64,000 bases of DNA from Liopterus haemorrhoidalis (taxonomy: Eukaryota; Arthropoda; Insecta; Coleoptera; Dytiscidae): assembly GCA_963971575.1 (NCBI GenBank), contig OZ020611.1, positions 243,932,654-243,996,653 of the forward strand, given 5' to 3'. Position 1 is the first letter of the stretch. Each line of letters starts with the position of its first letter. The notes under the pieces are model-generated. The model was not told where the DNA came from. It did not search any database and saw only the letters and a list, made by a program, of their open reading frames with translations. Positions 55,720 to 64,000 of the stretch are shown one piece after another. The translations under genes and the position numbers were made by a program.

Positions 55720-56700
55720 CTGCAACCAACAACACACTGTCACCACCACTGCCCGGACATCCGGCACTGCCCACTGCACTGCCTGTCTGTCTGTCTGTCT
55801 GTCTACCTTCATGTGTCAGCTATATGATGGTCTGGGGGGGGGATATACACCACATGGGGCGCCTCATCCGATGGGGCGCTCCATGTGGTGATTCCGATTA
55901 CTGTGGGCTTTTTAAACTCGAGGTTGATTTATGACTGAAATACCAACAGATATTTTTTGTTGTAATCATAATTGAAAGGATGGCTGCCTGCAGGACGATC
56001 TGTGCGCATCATCAGCAGAACTTATTTTCAATATATTTGCACTGTTGCAACGAGTCATTTTCTTTTAATTTTTATTGTAATTCTGATATTAAACGTCATT
56101 TAAAAAATCCGTTACACTGTAAAACGGGCTTCAGTTATTATTTTATTTTTGTTATATTTATAAATTGTCTAAGGTTATCAACAAATATTTTATAAATAAT
56201 TAAGATTGTCACTTTGTCATGTTTTGAATTTTTTTGTCATGTTAATAATGTGACATTTTTAATTATTTTTGTTATATAAACATGACATACAGTTTCAATG
56301 GTGGAATCTATTGAAATGAAAATTTTTAGTGACTTGATTGAATGATTGAGTGGGACTTTGAGATCAATTGTTTTTAGCACAGTAAAGCGGACTTATATAA
56401 GATATTAAATGATATATTATCTCGGCAACTGCGTAAACAAAAGATAATATGTTTCATAATTATTATTACAATACAAATTTGGCTTTTGATATTTATACTA
56501 TCATATTTTGGACAGATTAGCCAACATTAAAAACCATCACTTAATATGCGAGATGCAGACAGGTATTATCTGTCTCATTTTGTAATACGTAACTAACAGG
56601 GAATATTCAGTTTTTATGTTGTATATTGACAATACATTTATATTATTATCATAGTATTGGTTCACACGGATACGCCAAAGTCTGTTTACACCACAACAGT
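55720..56700. other. XKR intron 2, no gene seen
   Basis: A short TGTC run (55782-55804), GGGGCGCCTCATCCGATGGGGCGC foldback at about 55856, then AT-rich sequence. Frames of 60-70 codons here show no domain. Confidence 0.5.
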
Positions 56701-57100
56701 CACCAAAGTAACCAGATCTAGTTTCGTATTACAAATTGAGACGGATTATAACATTGAAAAGGAATAAGTATCTAGTTCCGCATGATCATGGGAAATAAAC
56801 TTTAGGTTATATTTGCAATAGTAAAAATACTCTACATAATTAACACCAAAATAAATGCGTGTAATAAAAAATAAAGCGTTCAATTTGGTTGAAAATAAAA
56901 TTGTTCAAAACAATTTAATATATTTAAAAAAGACTCATTTTTTTTGTTATGTATTGTACGTGTATCAGGCATTTGTAATAAAAGATAATTTATTATTACG
57001 TTCTATAATTTATTGCCATTTAGAGTGGAAATGGAAGTGTCTTGAATGGGGGGGGGGGGCACTACATCTACTAGGGCCGCTCCTGAATGTCTGTCAGCTG
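56701..57100. repeat. Uninterrupted host repeat and AT-rich sequence
   Basis: AACCAGATCTAGTTTCGTAT (56712) is the empty form of the target split by the element at 32176 and 23558. A G-run (57047-57057) follows. Confidence 0.6.
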
Positions 57101-57950
57101 TAACTTGCAGCCTGCTCTGTGGTGTCTGTTCACCGGTCAGCATTTATAGTGCAATAATTAACATTGCCCACTAACATATTGAACTGTCGACACTTTAACT
57201 CTGTGAATCTCTCTCATGGACAGAAGGTTGTTAAGTGACACAGGGCTGTTGTGTCTCTTCTTATTTCCTGCAGCGCTGCTTCAGCCACAAATCAACACTC
57301 GCGATCTTCAGTTTTTACCAGTGACTGGTAATAGGCGGAGGTCGACACGAACTGAGCCACTTGCTTCTTTAATAATCTGGACTGTCGACAATGTAGCTAT
57401 TTTCATGGACAGAAAGTTATGCACTCTCTTCTTCTTCTTTGGGCACTGTCAGACGGGCTGACTTGTGGCCTCACTCACATAAGTTCTCCATCTTGTTTTA
57501 TTAATTATCAAATTTTTCCATGTATCTCGTATACCAATACCGGTTAGATCATCGGTTAGTTGATCTCTCTCTTTCTTGCGAGGTCTTCCCACTGGTCGAC
57601 AGGTGTTCAATTTTCTTTCCTATATCTTTTTTACCATTATATTCTTCTTCATCCTCATCACATGTCGTATCCACTACGTTCGTCTACCTCTCAGTTCTTG
57701 TGTAATACACGGCTTCGAGTACAGCTCTCGGACATCTTTGTTCTTGCGTATTCTCCATTCATAGACTGTAACTCTGAGCATGTCGAGAGCCGAAACTGCA
57801 GTCAGCGAAATATATAAATCTGTGAAAGTCAACAGAATGGTCTCATTTAACAACCTCCTGTCCAACATTGTTCACCTTCACATATTAATCTAAACAAGTC
57901 GTCTCTTGTATCCGCTCACTTCAGAATTATTTAAGATCAACACTAGTATG
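57101..57950. other. XKR intron 2: unrecognised, possible LINE debris
   Basis: Several overlapping frames (57216-57461, 57674-57868 minus) lack any domain I recognise. The minus-strand end TKPC-like ELYSKPCITQELRGRRT is of the sort seen in degraded non-LTR elements, but I cannot name one. Confidence 0.3.
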
Positions 57951-57985
57951 TTATTGGCTCAGACATTGCTAATCCAGTCTATTCT

Positions 57986-58062
57986 AAAACCGAGATTCGA
58001 ACCCGGCCCTTTTAAGGAAAATCATGCGACACTTCTACGGTAAGCCAGTGGACATGAGCTTT
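57986..58062 (-). other. tRNA-like sequence
   Basis: On the minus strand ACTGGCTTACCGTAGAAGTG is A-box-like and GGGTTCGAATCTCGG holds a perfect GGTTCGAATC B-box core. The two arms CCGGGTTCGAATCTCGG form a T-arm-like stem. Probably a SINE head; no arm-repeat neighbours. Confidence 0.5.
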
Positions 58063-58149
58063 TCTTCAAATGACAAATAAAATAATAACAATACAATTTG
58101 TAGCAATAATCACCCGCTCGTGAGTTCAGCCAGTTTGTCACAGTCCTTG

Positions 58150-58365
58150 TCAGTGCGTCCTCATTTTACATTCGTCCACCACCAAGAAAGTCCTTGAGAT
58201 GGGAAATATATAATAACCCCTTGGCGCAATGCCGGGTCTGTCTGCTGGATGCGGAAATACGTCCCAGGGAAATTCGTCAAGCAGAGCATGAGCCAAGGGA
58301 GCAACACGCGGCCGAGCGTTGTCGCGCAGCAAAACCACTTAGCTGCACGGTAATCCTCCATGCCG
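58150..58365 (-). pseudogene. Mariner transposase C-terminal scrap
   Basis: VLLRDNARPRVAPLAHALLD, then FPWDVFPHPADRPGIAPRGY: a decayed HDNARPH..A motif and PHPPYSPDLAPSDY motif of a mariner transposase with catalytic Asp residues replaced. No TIRs seen. Confidence 0.75.
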
Positions 58366-59007
58366 CTCTTTAAGTCTGAATTTGAATTGACCGAACATTT
58401 TGCGCGTTAAAAAAACAAATTACTGCACTGCGCATGCAGCGGGATTTTCAATTAGACTGTCCATGATAAATATCAATGAATATGTACTAGAAGTACCGAG
58501 CGGCCTGTGAAACTCAGTCAGTACCAGCCAAGGCCACACTGAAGCCTACCAGACACGATATGTTTCAAATGTTTTTTACTTTGTGCACGACTCTCCTAGT
58601 AATTGTTAATGTTAGTTTCATATTAAATATTCTGTTTATTTTCACAGAATGACTAACAATAATTCTACTTTATAAGATTTTTTATTCCGAGGAAACGGGC
58701 ACACTTATTATTTTTAAGAAATATGCTAAACACTTTCATATCAAGCGGTAAATACATTCTAATGTGTTTAATTAAGTATTTTGTGTGATTCGCTTCCTTA
58801 AAATTGTGAGGCATATTGTGGTGCAATCGTCCAAACAAATACTATGTTTATACATATCGAAGTAGAAAGCCTCACTAATTGGGTGGACCTATATAAAAGT
58901 TAAAATTTTACTGAGATGGATTGTTTTTATTAATGCAATTATTTTTAGTCATTACTGGTGATATTAATATTTATTTAGGTTTATTTTAAATTTTAAAGAA
59001 TGTAAAA
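58366..59007. other. XKR intron 2, no gene seen
   Basis: AT-rich, no recognised repeat boundary. Confidence 0.4.
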
Positions 59008-59167
59008 CAGGCGTGCACACAGCAAGTGTTCACGGGCGTAAGCCCCCCCCCTCATTCTAAAAAAAAACGTTTTCCAGGGACAAATTTTTCTTAAAAATGC
59101 ATGTGAATCTACTAAGAAAATGAAACAATTTCTGAGCCCGCCCGCAAGAAATTAGGTGTGCGCGCCT
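59008..59167. mobile_element. Probable MITE, CAGGCGTGCACAC ends
   Basis: CAGGCGTGCACACAGC and the inverse GGTGTGCGCGCCTG, inner GGGCGTAAGCCCCCC. No duplication resolved. Confidence 0.55.
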
Positions 59168-59416
59168 GGTGTTAAAGATGCCAAAATTATATTTTTAAAA
59201 AATACGCCTATCAAACCATATTAACCCTATTAGAGCGTAAGTACGTCCGAACTGTATTTTTTATATAAGTATATTTTTATCGCATAATTGTACATTATTT
59301 TATGATACAATTCAGCAGTGCAACACAAGTTTCTGTTAATACGATTTATTGTTTAAAAGACACTTGTATATTGTTTAACAAACACTACAATTAAATATGT
59401 AGTGTTTGTTACTTAC

Positions 59417-59724
59417 TCGCTCCTTGTTGCTCCGCAATAATGTAGATCTGGAGGGCGAGCTGCGGCCAGGCCTCCAGCTGGGCTTCCCAAGCTCTTGTAC
59501 TCGCTATCAGAACATACCTATCTTGGAATGTCTGCAGATGGTGTACCTTGTCCTGTGGGGGCGGGGTGCCCGGGGCGGGAGTCCTGCAGGGCGGCCACAC
59601 ACATCCGCCCAGGTAGGCGCGCGCAACCCTCCAGTTCTGCCAGTACATGACTGGTACCTCCAGGCTCAGCGCCAGGTAGACCGGCAGCCAGAGCCAGTGG
59701 TACCACCTGCCTGTGTACCGTCTC
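59417..59724 (-). CDS. XK-related (XKR) membrane protein, internal exon
   Basis: Acceptor TTATATTTGCAG, donor GTAAGT, 308 nt. With the TG carried from the previous exon it reads W-RRYTGRWYHWLWLPVYLAL, a Pro-rich loop (about 25 residues, RTPAPGTPPPQ), then FQDRYVLIASTRAWEAQLEA and WPQLALQIYIIAEQQGA. The E-x(2-3)-PQL-x-LQ-x-YI motif is the hallmark of the XKR family. Ends one base into the next codon. Confidence 0.9.
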
Positions 59725-59777
59725 CTGCAAATATAACATGCTGCTCATTCGACTGTCGGCGGTTTGACATACACATT

Positions 59778-59951
59778 CAGTGCTGGACTGGCCCGCCGGG
59801 ATACCGGGAATCTCCCGGAGGCCCCTCACCTCAAATTAGAATATCAATGTTGGCTTGGCCCTATTAAGCAGTAGCCCGGCCCGATTAACCACTGGCCTGG
59901 CTCGACTCCACCAGGATTCCCCGCACTAAATATGTTCCCAGTCCAGCCCTG
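59778..59951. mobile_element. hAT-type MITE, CAGTGCTGGACTGG ends
   Basis: CAGTGCTGGACTGGCCC and CCAGTCCAGCCCTG, 174 bp, 50 bp upstream of the exon acceptor. No matching 8-bp flanks remain. Confidence 0.75.
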
Positions 59952-60282
59952 CCCGTATCCATAATATACCTTATAATTATATCACTTTTTTAATTTAATT
60001 TTATATTGTTTTTTATTTTACTAGCACTATACTTTTACAGGATACTTAAAAAATAGCTAACAATCAAAGGAGCAGGCTGAGAAAAAAAAAATGTTGATTA
60101 GTTATTTTTTAATTTCCTACGCGTCCTGTAATTTTGCAGGTCCTTAAGAAATGTATAACACGCCAGGGGCGGCAGAGAAAATTTAGTTTTTGTTTTGAAT
60201 TTAAATAGATTCATCAAAATGGTTCAATAATATTCAGTGAAAACAAGACAAGAATGTTCATTTGTTTCTCCATAAGAACCCC
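59952..60282. other. XKR intron 1, no gene seen
   Basis: AT-rich. Confidence 0.4.
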
Positions 60283-60512
60283 ATCAATAGCATGTAAACA
60301 GGGAGGCCACGCCTGTGTAATCCGCCCGTGTGCAAACATTCACAAAGCCCCCCACCCCCCCTTTACAATCCAAACCAAATTGTGCACGTGTGCAAACATC
60401 CATGAATAATTGCGTTATTTAGGCTCGACCCTAGCAAAGGGCGGTTCCATAATGCCCGCACACGGGCGGCTGACACACACGCATGGCCCTGCCTACATAC
60501 CATTCACAAAAT
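60283..60512. mobile_element. Dispersed GC-rich repeat, copy 2 (inverse)
   Basis: ATAGCATGTAAACAGGGAGG to CATGGCCCTGCCTACATACC; inverse of 54244-54468. Confidence 0.7.
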
Positions 60513-61320
60513 TTTTATAAAATAACAATCAAACACCTCATATCCAGGCGCATCGAGTGCCCCCCCCCCCCGGACCATCAGGGCGAGCGCGTCAATGGGC
60601 GGAGAGGAAGTGTCTCCCTCGCGACAGCTGCTAGAGCTGCCCGCTGCCCGGCAAGTGTTTAAATGTTGAACAGCACTGATTTAAAGGGTTGTTAAGAAGA
60701 ATTGTTTAGGTTGTTGTCAATATGCCTGTACTGGCGGTAATGGGTGCGAGCAATTGGACACTTTTTTATGAAGGGGGGGGGGGGGATTTTTTCCAACCAC
60801 AATAAAATAAATAACTCTTATTAATAATATAACATAAAACAATATAATCAAAAATTCCTTTTGAATTATTTCAGATTACATCAGTGAGCATTAATGACAA
60901 TATTCTCAGATTTTTATGTCAACCCCTCTGGGAAATAGAAGGACAGACAAAAGCTTACAGGCAGATTCTTGGTGAGAAACAGATGAAAATAATATGTTTT
61001 TTCAAAAACAAAATTTGGTTCGTATATCACGCATTAAGAGCTTTCATTTCATATCGCACTCAAAATACAAAAAAATATATATTTTATATTTCTTTATTTA
61101 TTTATTATTATTATTATTTTTAAGTAAAAGTCATTAAAAATTATGTTCATATTTTTCACGCGATGTGACGTTTTAAAGTCTCTATAATATTTTCTGTATC
61201 TCTTTTTCCATATGTGTGCATTTGAAAGAATTGTGCATGTCAAATCAGCTCTCTAGAACCAGCTGTTTGGCCACAAAGTGGACACACAGATACATGAACT
61301 GAAAAAAAAATATTTATAAT
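60513..61320. repeat. XKR intron 1: diverged arm-family repeat
   Basis: Poly-C (60561-60573) and poly-G (60774-60786) runs, then ATCAAAAATTCCTTTTGAAT (60848), an old relative of the arm repeat. Confidence 0.55.
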
Positions 61321-61560
61321 GAAATATTTCTTTATTTTTATTTTCTCAATTATTTTAGATACCTTATTTATTTTTTATATTTTCGCGCTTGTGAATTTGT
61401 TTTGTCAGTATTTTTTCTACATACGGGTCATGAACTGTATATGCATACCAAATCTGCTCTCTAGATCCAGCTGTTGGCCACAATTTCTACCGAACAGACA
61501 GACAGACAAACAGATACATGAACTAAAAAACCAAATATTTATAATATCTTTATTTTTATT
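61321..61560. repeat. Partial arm-family repeat with GACA run
   Basis: TTTTTCTACATACGGGTCA, GCATACCAAATCTGCTCTCT and TTTCTACCGAACAGACAGAC follow the order of the arm repeat 3' end. Confidence 0.7.
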
Positions 61561-61621
61561 TTATAAAATATTTTAGATAACATTATATATCTTATATTAT
61601 TTAAATAATTAATAACAAAAT

Positions 61622-61838
61622 ACTACCTCACTGGGAATGGAATCCGCATCCTAAAGATATCGTGTCTTAGTCCCAAACCGTTGGGCTTTGGAGGCGCGAA
61701 AATTGCGTATGATATCGCTGGACGTGTTGTGGCTCCCCTGTCGCACATAGATAATGCATTTGTACGGAGCTCAATGGTTTGGGACTATGAAGCGATATCT
61801 TAAGGACGCGGGTTCGATTCCCGGTGAAGCTGTACTTT
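61622..61838. repeat. Inverted pair of tRNA-like sequences
   Basis: On the plus strand 61768-61838 reads GGAGCTCAATGGTTTGGGAC, then GCGGGTTCGATTCCCGG (perfect B box and T-arm), with GTAC at both ends able to pair as an acceptor stem. On the minus strand 61692-61624 reads CAACGGTTTGGGACTAAGAC, then GCGGATTCCATTCCCAG, a decayed form of the same. They are arms of a ~215-bp foldback. A good T-arm but weak D-arm argue for a tRNA-derived pseudogene. Confidence 0.7.
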
Positions 61839-62030
61839 GATATCAACTTATATTTATAGCATTTAAGTGTTTAACTCATGTGATATTATATGGCATCTGC
61901 AATTTAATCCAAACGATTATAGCCTCAAATATACTATTTTACCAAAGTAATCTTTATTTTGCGAAATGAAATGAACGGTGCAAGAAATAAGGTGATCCGC
62001 TCAATATGAGCGAGTCGATATTTTTACTGA

Positions 62031-62210
62031 TCAAAAAATAATTAAATACTCACCAGATGGATACTTTACTTTAGATAATTTACCGATTAAACAAAAAACC
62101 GGAAGAAAACTGCCTATTTCCGGTACGCTGAACCGAACCCGTATTTTACTGTTGTATATTAACCGGAACTCAGATTGAACATTTGATCCAGTTTTTTTCC
62201 CCAAGTTTTT
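62031..62210. repeat. ACCGG-rich repeat stretch
   Basis: AAAAAACCGGAAG, TTCCGGTACGC, GAACCGAACCCG and TTAACCGGAACTC; related to 62890-63020 and 63836-64000. Confidence 0.6.
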
Positions 62211-62327
62211 ATTCATTTATTGGAACTGTGAATTAATTTGCCTTCGATCTGCCCCATACATTATTTAAACTCAAATTGCAAATGTTCCTTCGTTTCCCAG
62301 TTCAGTCAGTGACAGTGTCCTTTAGTG

Positions 62328-62643
62328 CAGTGTTTCTCAACAGGTGGTCCGCGGACCACCTGTGGTTCCCAGAAAAATTTTAGTGGTCCGCGAAAGTTTT
62401 TATATGTGTTTTTTGCAGTTTTTTCTTTTATTTTTTTATGCATTTTTTATGTAAACAATTTATATTTTGTTTATTTTCTGTAAACTTTCTGTCATTTTCT
62501 ACAAATAAAATAAATGTATTTAGTAGCACATCAAATATATTTGTTTTTTTGCAAAAAATGAACCAACAATTATTATTAGTGGTCTGCGTTAGAAAATTAT
62601 ATATTATACTGGTCCGCGGTGCGTTTTTGTTTGAGAAACACTG
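62328..62643. mobile_element. hAT-type MITE, CAGTGTTTCTCAAC ends
   Basis: CAGTGTTTCTCAACAGG and TTTGAGAAACACTG, perfect duplication CTTTAGTG (62320-62327, 62644-62651). 316 bp; an internal foldback GGTGGTCCGCGGACCACC. Relative at 23794. Confidence 0.96.
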
Positions 62644-62889
62644 CTTTAGTGGCATGTCGCATACCTACAGCCGCCCACTGCATTCACTGACTTGCTCTCC
62701 TCTCCACTCCCCTCCACTCCTGAGGCTGCTGAGCTGACATTTTCTTTCAGATACACATAATGGAGCCAATACTTAGGTTTCAACCATCAGTTTTGTTAAG
62801 TAATATATTTTATGATCATTTCCAAAAAAAATATATTTTATTCTGTTGTCTCTGATTTATTAACATTTTTTTCTGGCAAAAATATATCT

Positions 62890-63020
62890 GGTACGATTCA
62901 GATGACGAACCGGTTATTGAACCGGTTCAAATTTCAAATTTTTGAACCGGAACAACAAACCAAACCATCGGATTTACGAAAATCGTTAACCGAAACAGAA
63001 CCGTATTTTATACCGGTTCG
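62890..63020. repeat. ACCGGTT-rich repeat stretch
   Basis: CGAACCGGTTATTGAACCGG, then TTTGAACCGGAACAAC and ATACCGGTTCGAACC: palindromic ACCGGTT units, probably one end of an element whose other end is near 62040. Confidence 0.6.
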
Positions 63021-63083
63021 AACCCTTGGTATAAGAGCATGTGTTATGAAATATGTTTTTATGTTTATTTGTTAATTAATTTT

Positions 63084-63336
63084 CGCGACTCCAAATAACA
63101 GTGAGACATCTGGTGGCGGCTTTGTAAATTAAACAGAAGCGTATATTTGTAATGTATTGTGCTGCTGTTTATGTGAATTAAGACGTATTTTAAATATAGT
63201 AACTTAAATACAGTACTTTTTTTGCCGAAATATTGTTTGAACAGATAAATATTAAGAAAAAACTTCTGACATATACGCTTCTCGCCGGCCATCAACTGTC
63301 TTACGCAGCGCCGCCAACGTTAGTTTGAGTCGCGAA
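63084..63336. mobile_element. TTCGCGACT MITE, copy 3, beside a splice donor
   Basis: TTCGCGACTCC to GAGTCGCGAA, 253 bp. It begins 14 bases into XKR intron 1 on the transcribed strand, leaving the GTAAGTACTCATC donor intact. Confidence 0.9.
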
Positions 63337-63351
63337 TTGATGAGTACTTAC

Positions 63352-63589
63352 CATGGTTTTTTAACTTTATGGATAACATTACTGTATATGTTGATAATGG
63401 GAGCTACGAGTACCACAGCGAGGGTGAGTCCTCCATACCACCACTGGTGACTGCGGAGGAACTGCACCGCAACAGCCAGGTCTGATCCGATATCGGCAAG
63501 GAACAGCAGCAGTGACACTGGGATGGTGTACAGGTCCAGCCATGTTATTTCATACCAGTGTCGCCTGGCGCTCAGTGTCCTCCTCGCCC
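63352..63589 (-). CDS. XK-related (XKR/CED-8-like) membrane protein, first visible exon
   Basis: XKR proteins are multi-pass membrane proteins; some act as plasma-membrane phospholipid scramblases that expose phosphatidylserine, notably in apoptosis, but others have unknown roles. This 238-nt exon (acceptor TGTTTCAG, donor GTAAGT) reads ARRTLSARRHWYEITWLDLY, then a helix LLLFLADIGSDLAVAVQF with acidic residues in the membrane, as is usual at this place in the family, then HQWWYGGLTLAVVLVAP and HKVKKP. Exons 59417-59724, 55570-55719 and 41792-42189 follow; every junction agrees in phase and the four give about 363 residues up to a stop. The start codon and first exon lie upstream of the window. 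Introns are about 3.6, 3.7 and 13.4 kb and full of repeats. Whether it scrambles lipids, or is caspase-activated, cannot be read here. Confidence 0.88.
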
Positions 63590-63835
63590 CTGAAACACCC
63601 AGGCTATCAGACAACCACCTGACACACTGCACCACCACCACCACCGGTTCACGTGCACGCTCCCATGTGAGGTGTCACCAGTAGAGATGAGAGATATTTC
63701 ACTGACTGTGATTTTTTCACCGTGATTTATAAATCATTGTTTGTAACGGTGACAGAAAACATAAAATCACGCTGACAGTGATTTTACAGATGCCAGTCTT
63801 TATACATATTTTATAGTGCTGTCAGAAATCGATCT
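63590..63835. other. XKR 5' intron
   Basis: Sequence upstream of the first visible acceptor. GTGATTTT and AAAATCAC repeats (63703-63792) form a small foldback. No further exon seen. Confidence 0.5.
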
Positions 63836-64000
63836 TGACGGAACCGGTTCCAAAAAAAAAAACTGTTTCGGGTTTACCCGGTTACTCGGTTTCGGAACCG
63901 GGTATCCGGAACCGGGTAATCGGAACCGGATATCCGGGTTACGCGAAAATTACAAATCCGGTTTTACCCGAAAACCGGAACCGGGTACCCGAAAAACCGG
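63836..64000. repeat. CCGGAACCGGGTA array running off the window
   Basis: GACGGAACCGGTTCC, then many units of GGAACCGGGTATCC, GGATATCCGGGTT and TTACCCGAAAACCGGAACCG. Dense palindromic units of this type resemble hAT subterminal arrays such as 3055-3210. The left side (AGTGCTGTCAGAAATCGATC, 63816) may be the element end. Confidence 0.7.

Noticed and set aside
57216..57868. Several 60-85-codon frames as small genes
   Set aside because: Overlapping on both strands with no domain or conserved start; at best degraded retroelement.
61768..61838. Functional tRNA gene
   Set aside because: B box and T-arm are good but the D-arm and anticodon arm are weak and it is an arm of an inverted repeat; called tRNA-like only.

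Overview
This is a stretch of arthropod, most likely insect, nuclear DNA. The evidence is AT-rich sequence, spliced genes with GT-AG introns, a mariner and two Tc1-type transposons, many hAT-type and TA-flanked miniature elements, an R1-like LINE tail, and a short (CCTAA)3 run matching the insect telomere motif. There are no prokaryotic features. Hemiptera would fit the repeat load, but that is a guess.

Two host genes can be supported, both on the minus strand. (1) Positions 25249 to 18600 hold three coding exons of a MARCH1/8-type membrane-bound RING-CH E3 ubiquitin ligase: RING-CH finger, then TM1, then TM2. Splice phases agree at both visible junctions, and the C-terminal exon(s) lie beyond the window or are not recognisable. 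(2) Positions 63589 to 41792 hold four exons of an XK-related (XKR/CED-8-like) multi-pass membrane protein. All three junctions match in phase, the stop codon is present and the N-terminal exon is missing. Between the genes a GC-rich exon-like patch (37878-38012) stays unassigned. The two products are not known to act together, so I infer no operon-like logic.

Almost everything else is layered transposon debris. 0-2.6 kb: fragments of a dispersed arm repeat. 2.8-4.2 kb: a tRNA-derived SINE split by a 1.1-kb hAT-type element with TATCTAGATA subterminal arrays. 4.9-8.8 kb: a Tc1-type transposase gene enclosed by inverted arms over 1 kb long, each with a tRNA-like block. 8.8-10.1 kb: THAP and SWIM-like remnants. 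10.7-12.0 kb: a mariner with TIRs and TA duplication. 12.1-13.4 kb: a second Tc1 relic. 14.5-18.4 kb: direct and tandem repeats and TA-flanked GGGG-ended elements, one carrying a Harbinger-like insert. 18.6-25.2 kb: the MARCH gene, with a 1.7-kb 17-bp minisatellite in one intron. 25.9-40 kb: nested hAT, TA, TTAA and other elements, five MITE copies of one family, an R1-type LINE tail and THAP remnants. 40-64 kb: the XKR gene with introns full of hAT MITEs, a 2.3-kb element containing five ~290-bp tandem units, a hAT transposase relic, and CCGG-rich arrays running off the end.

The most unusual features are the tRNA-like blocks, each different in sequence, at a fixed position inside conserved transposon arms; the repeated occurrence of THAP-domain remnants in unrelated short DNA elements; and several hAT-type elements with perfect 8-bp duplications whose ends are packed with family-specific palindromic repeats. 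All assignments come from reading the sequence; no database search was run.
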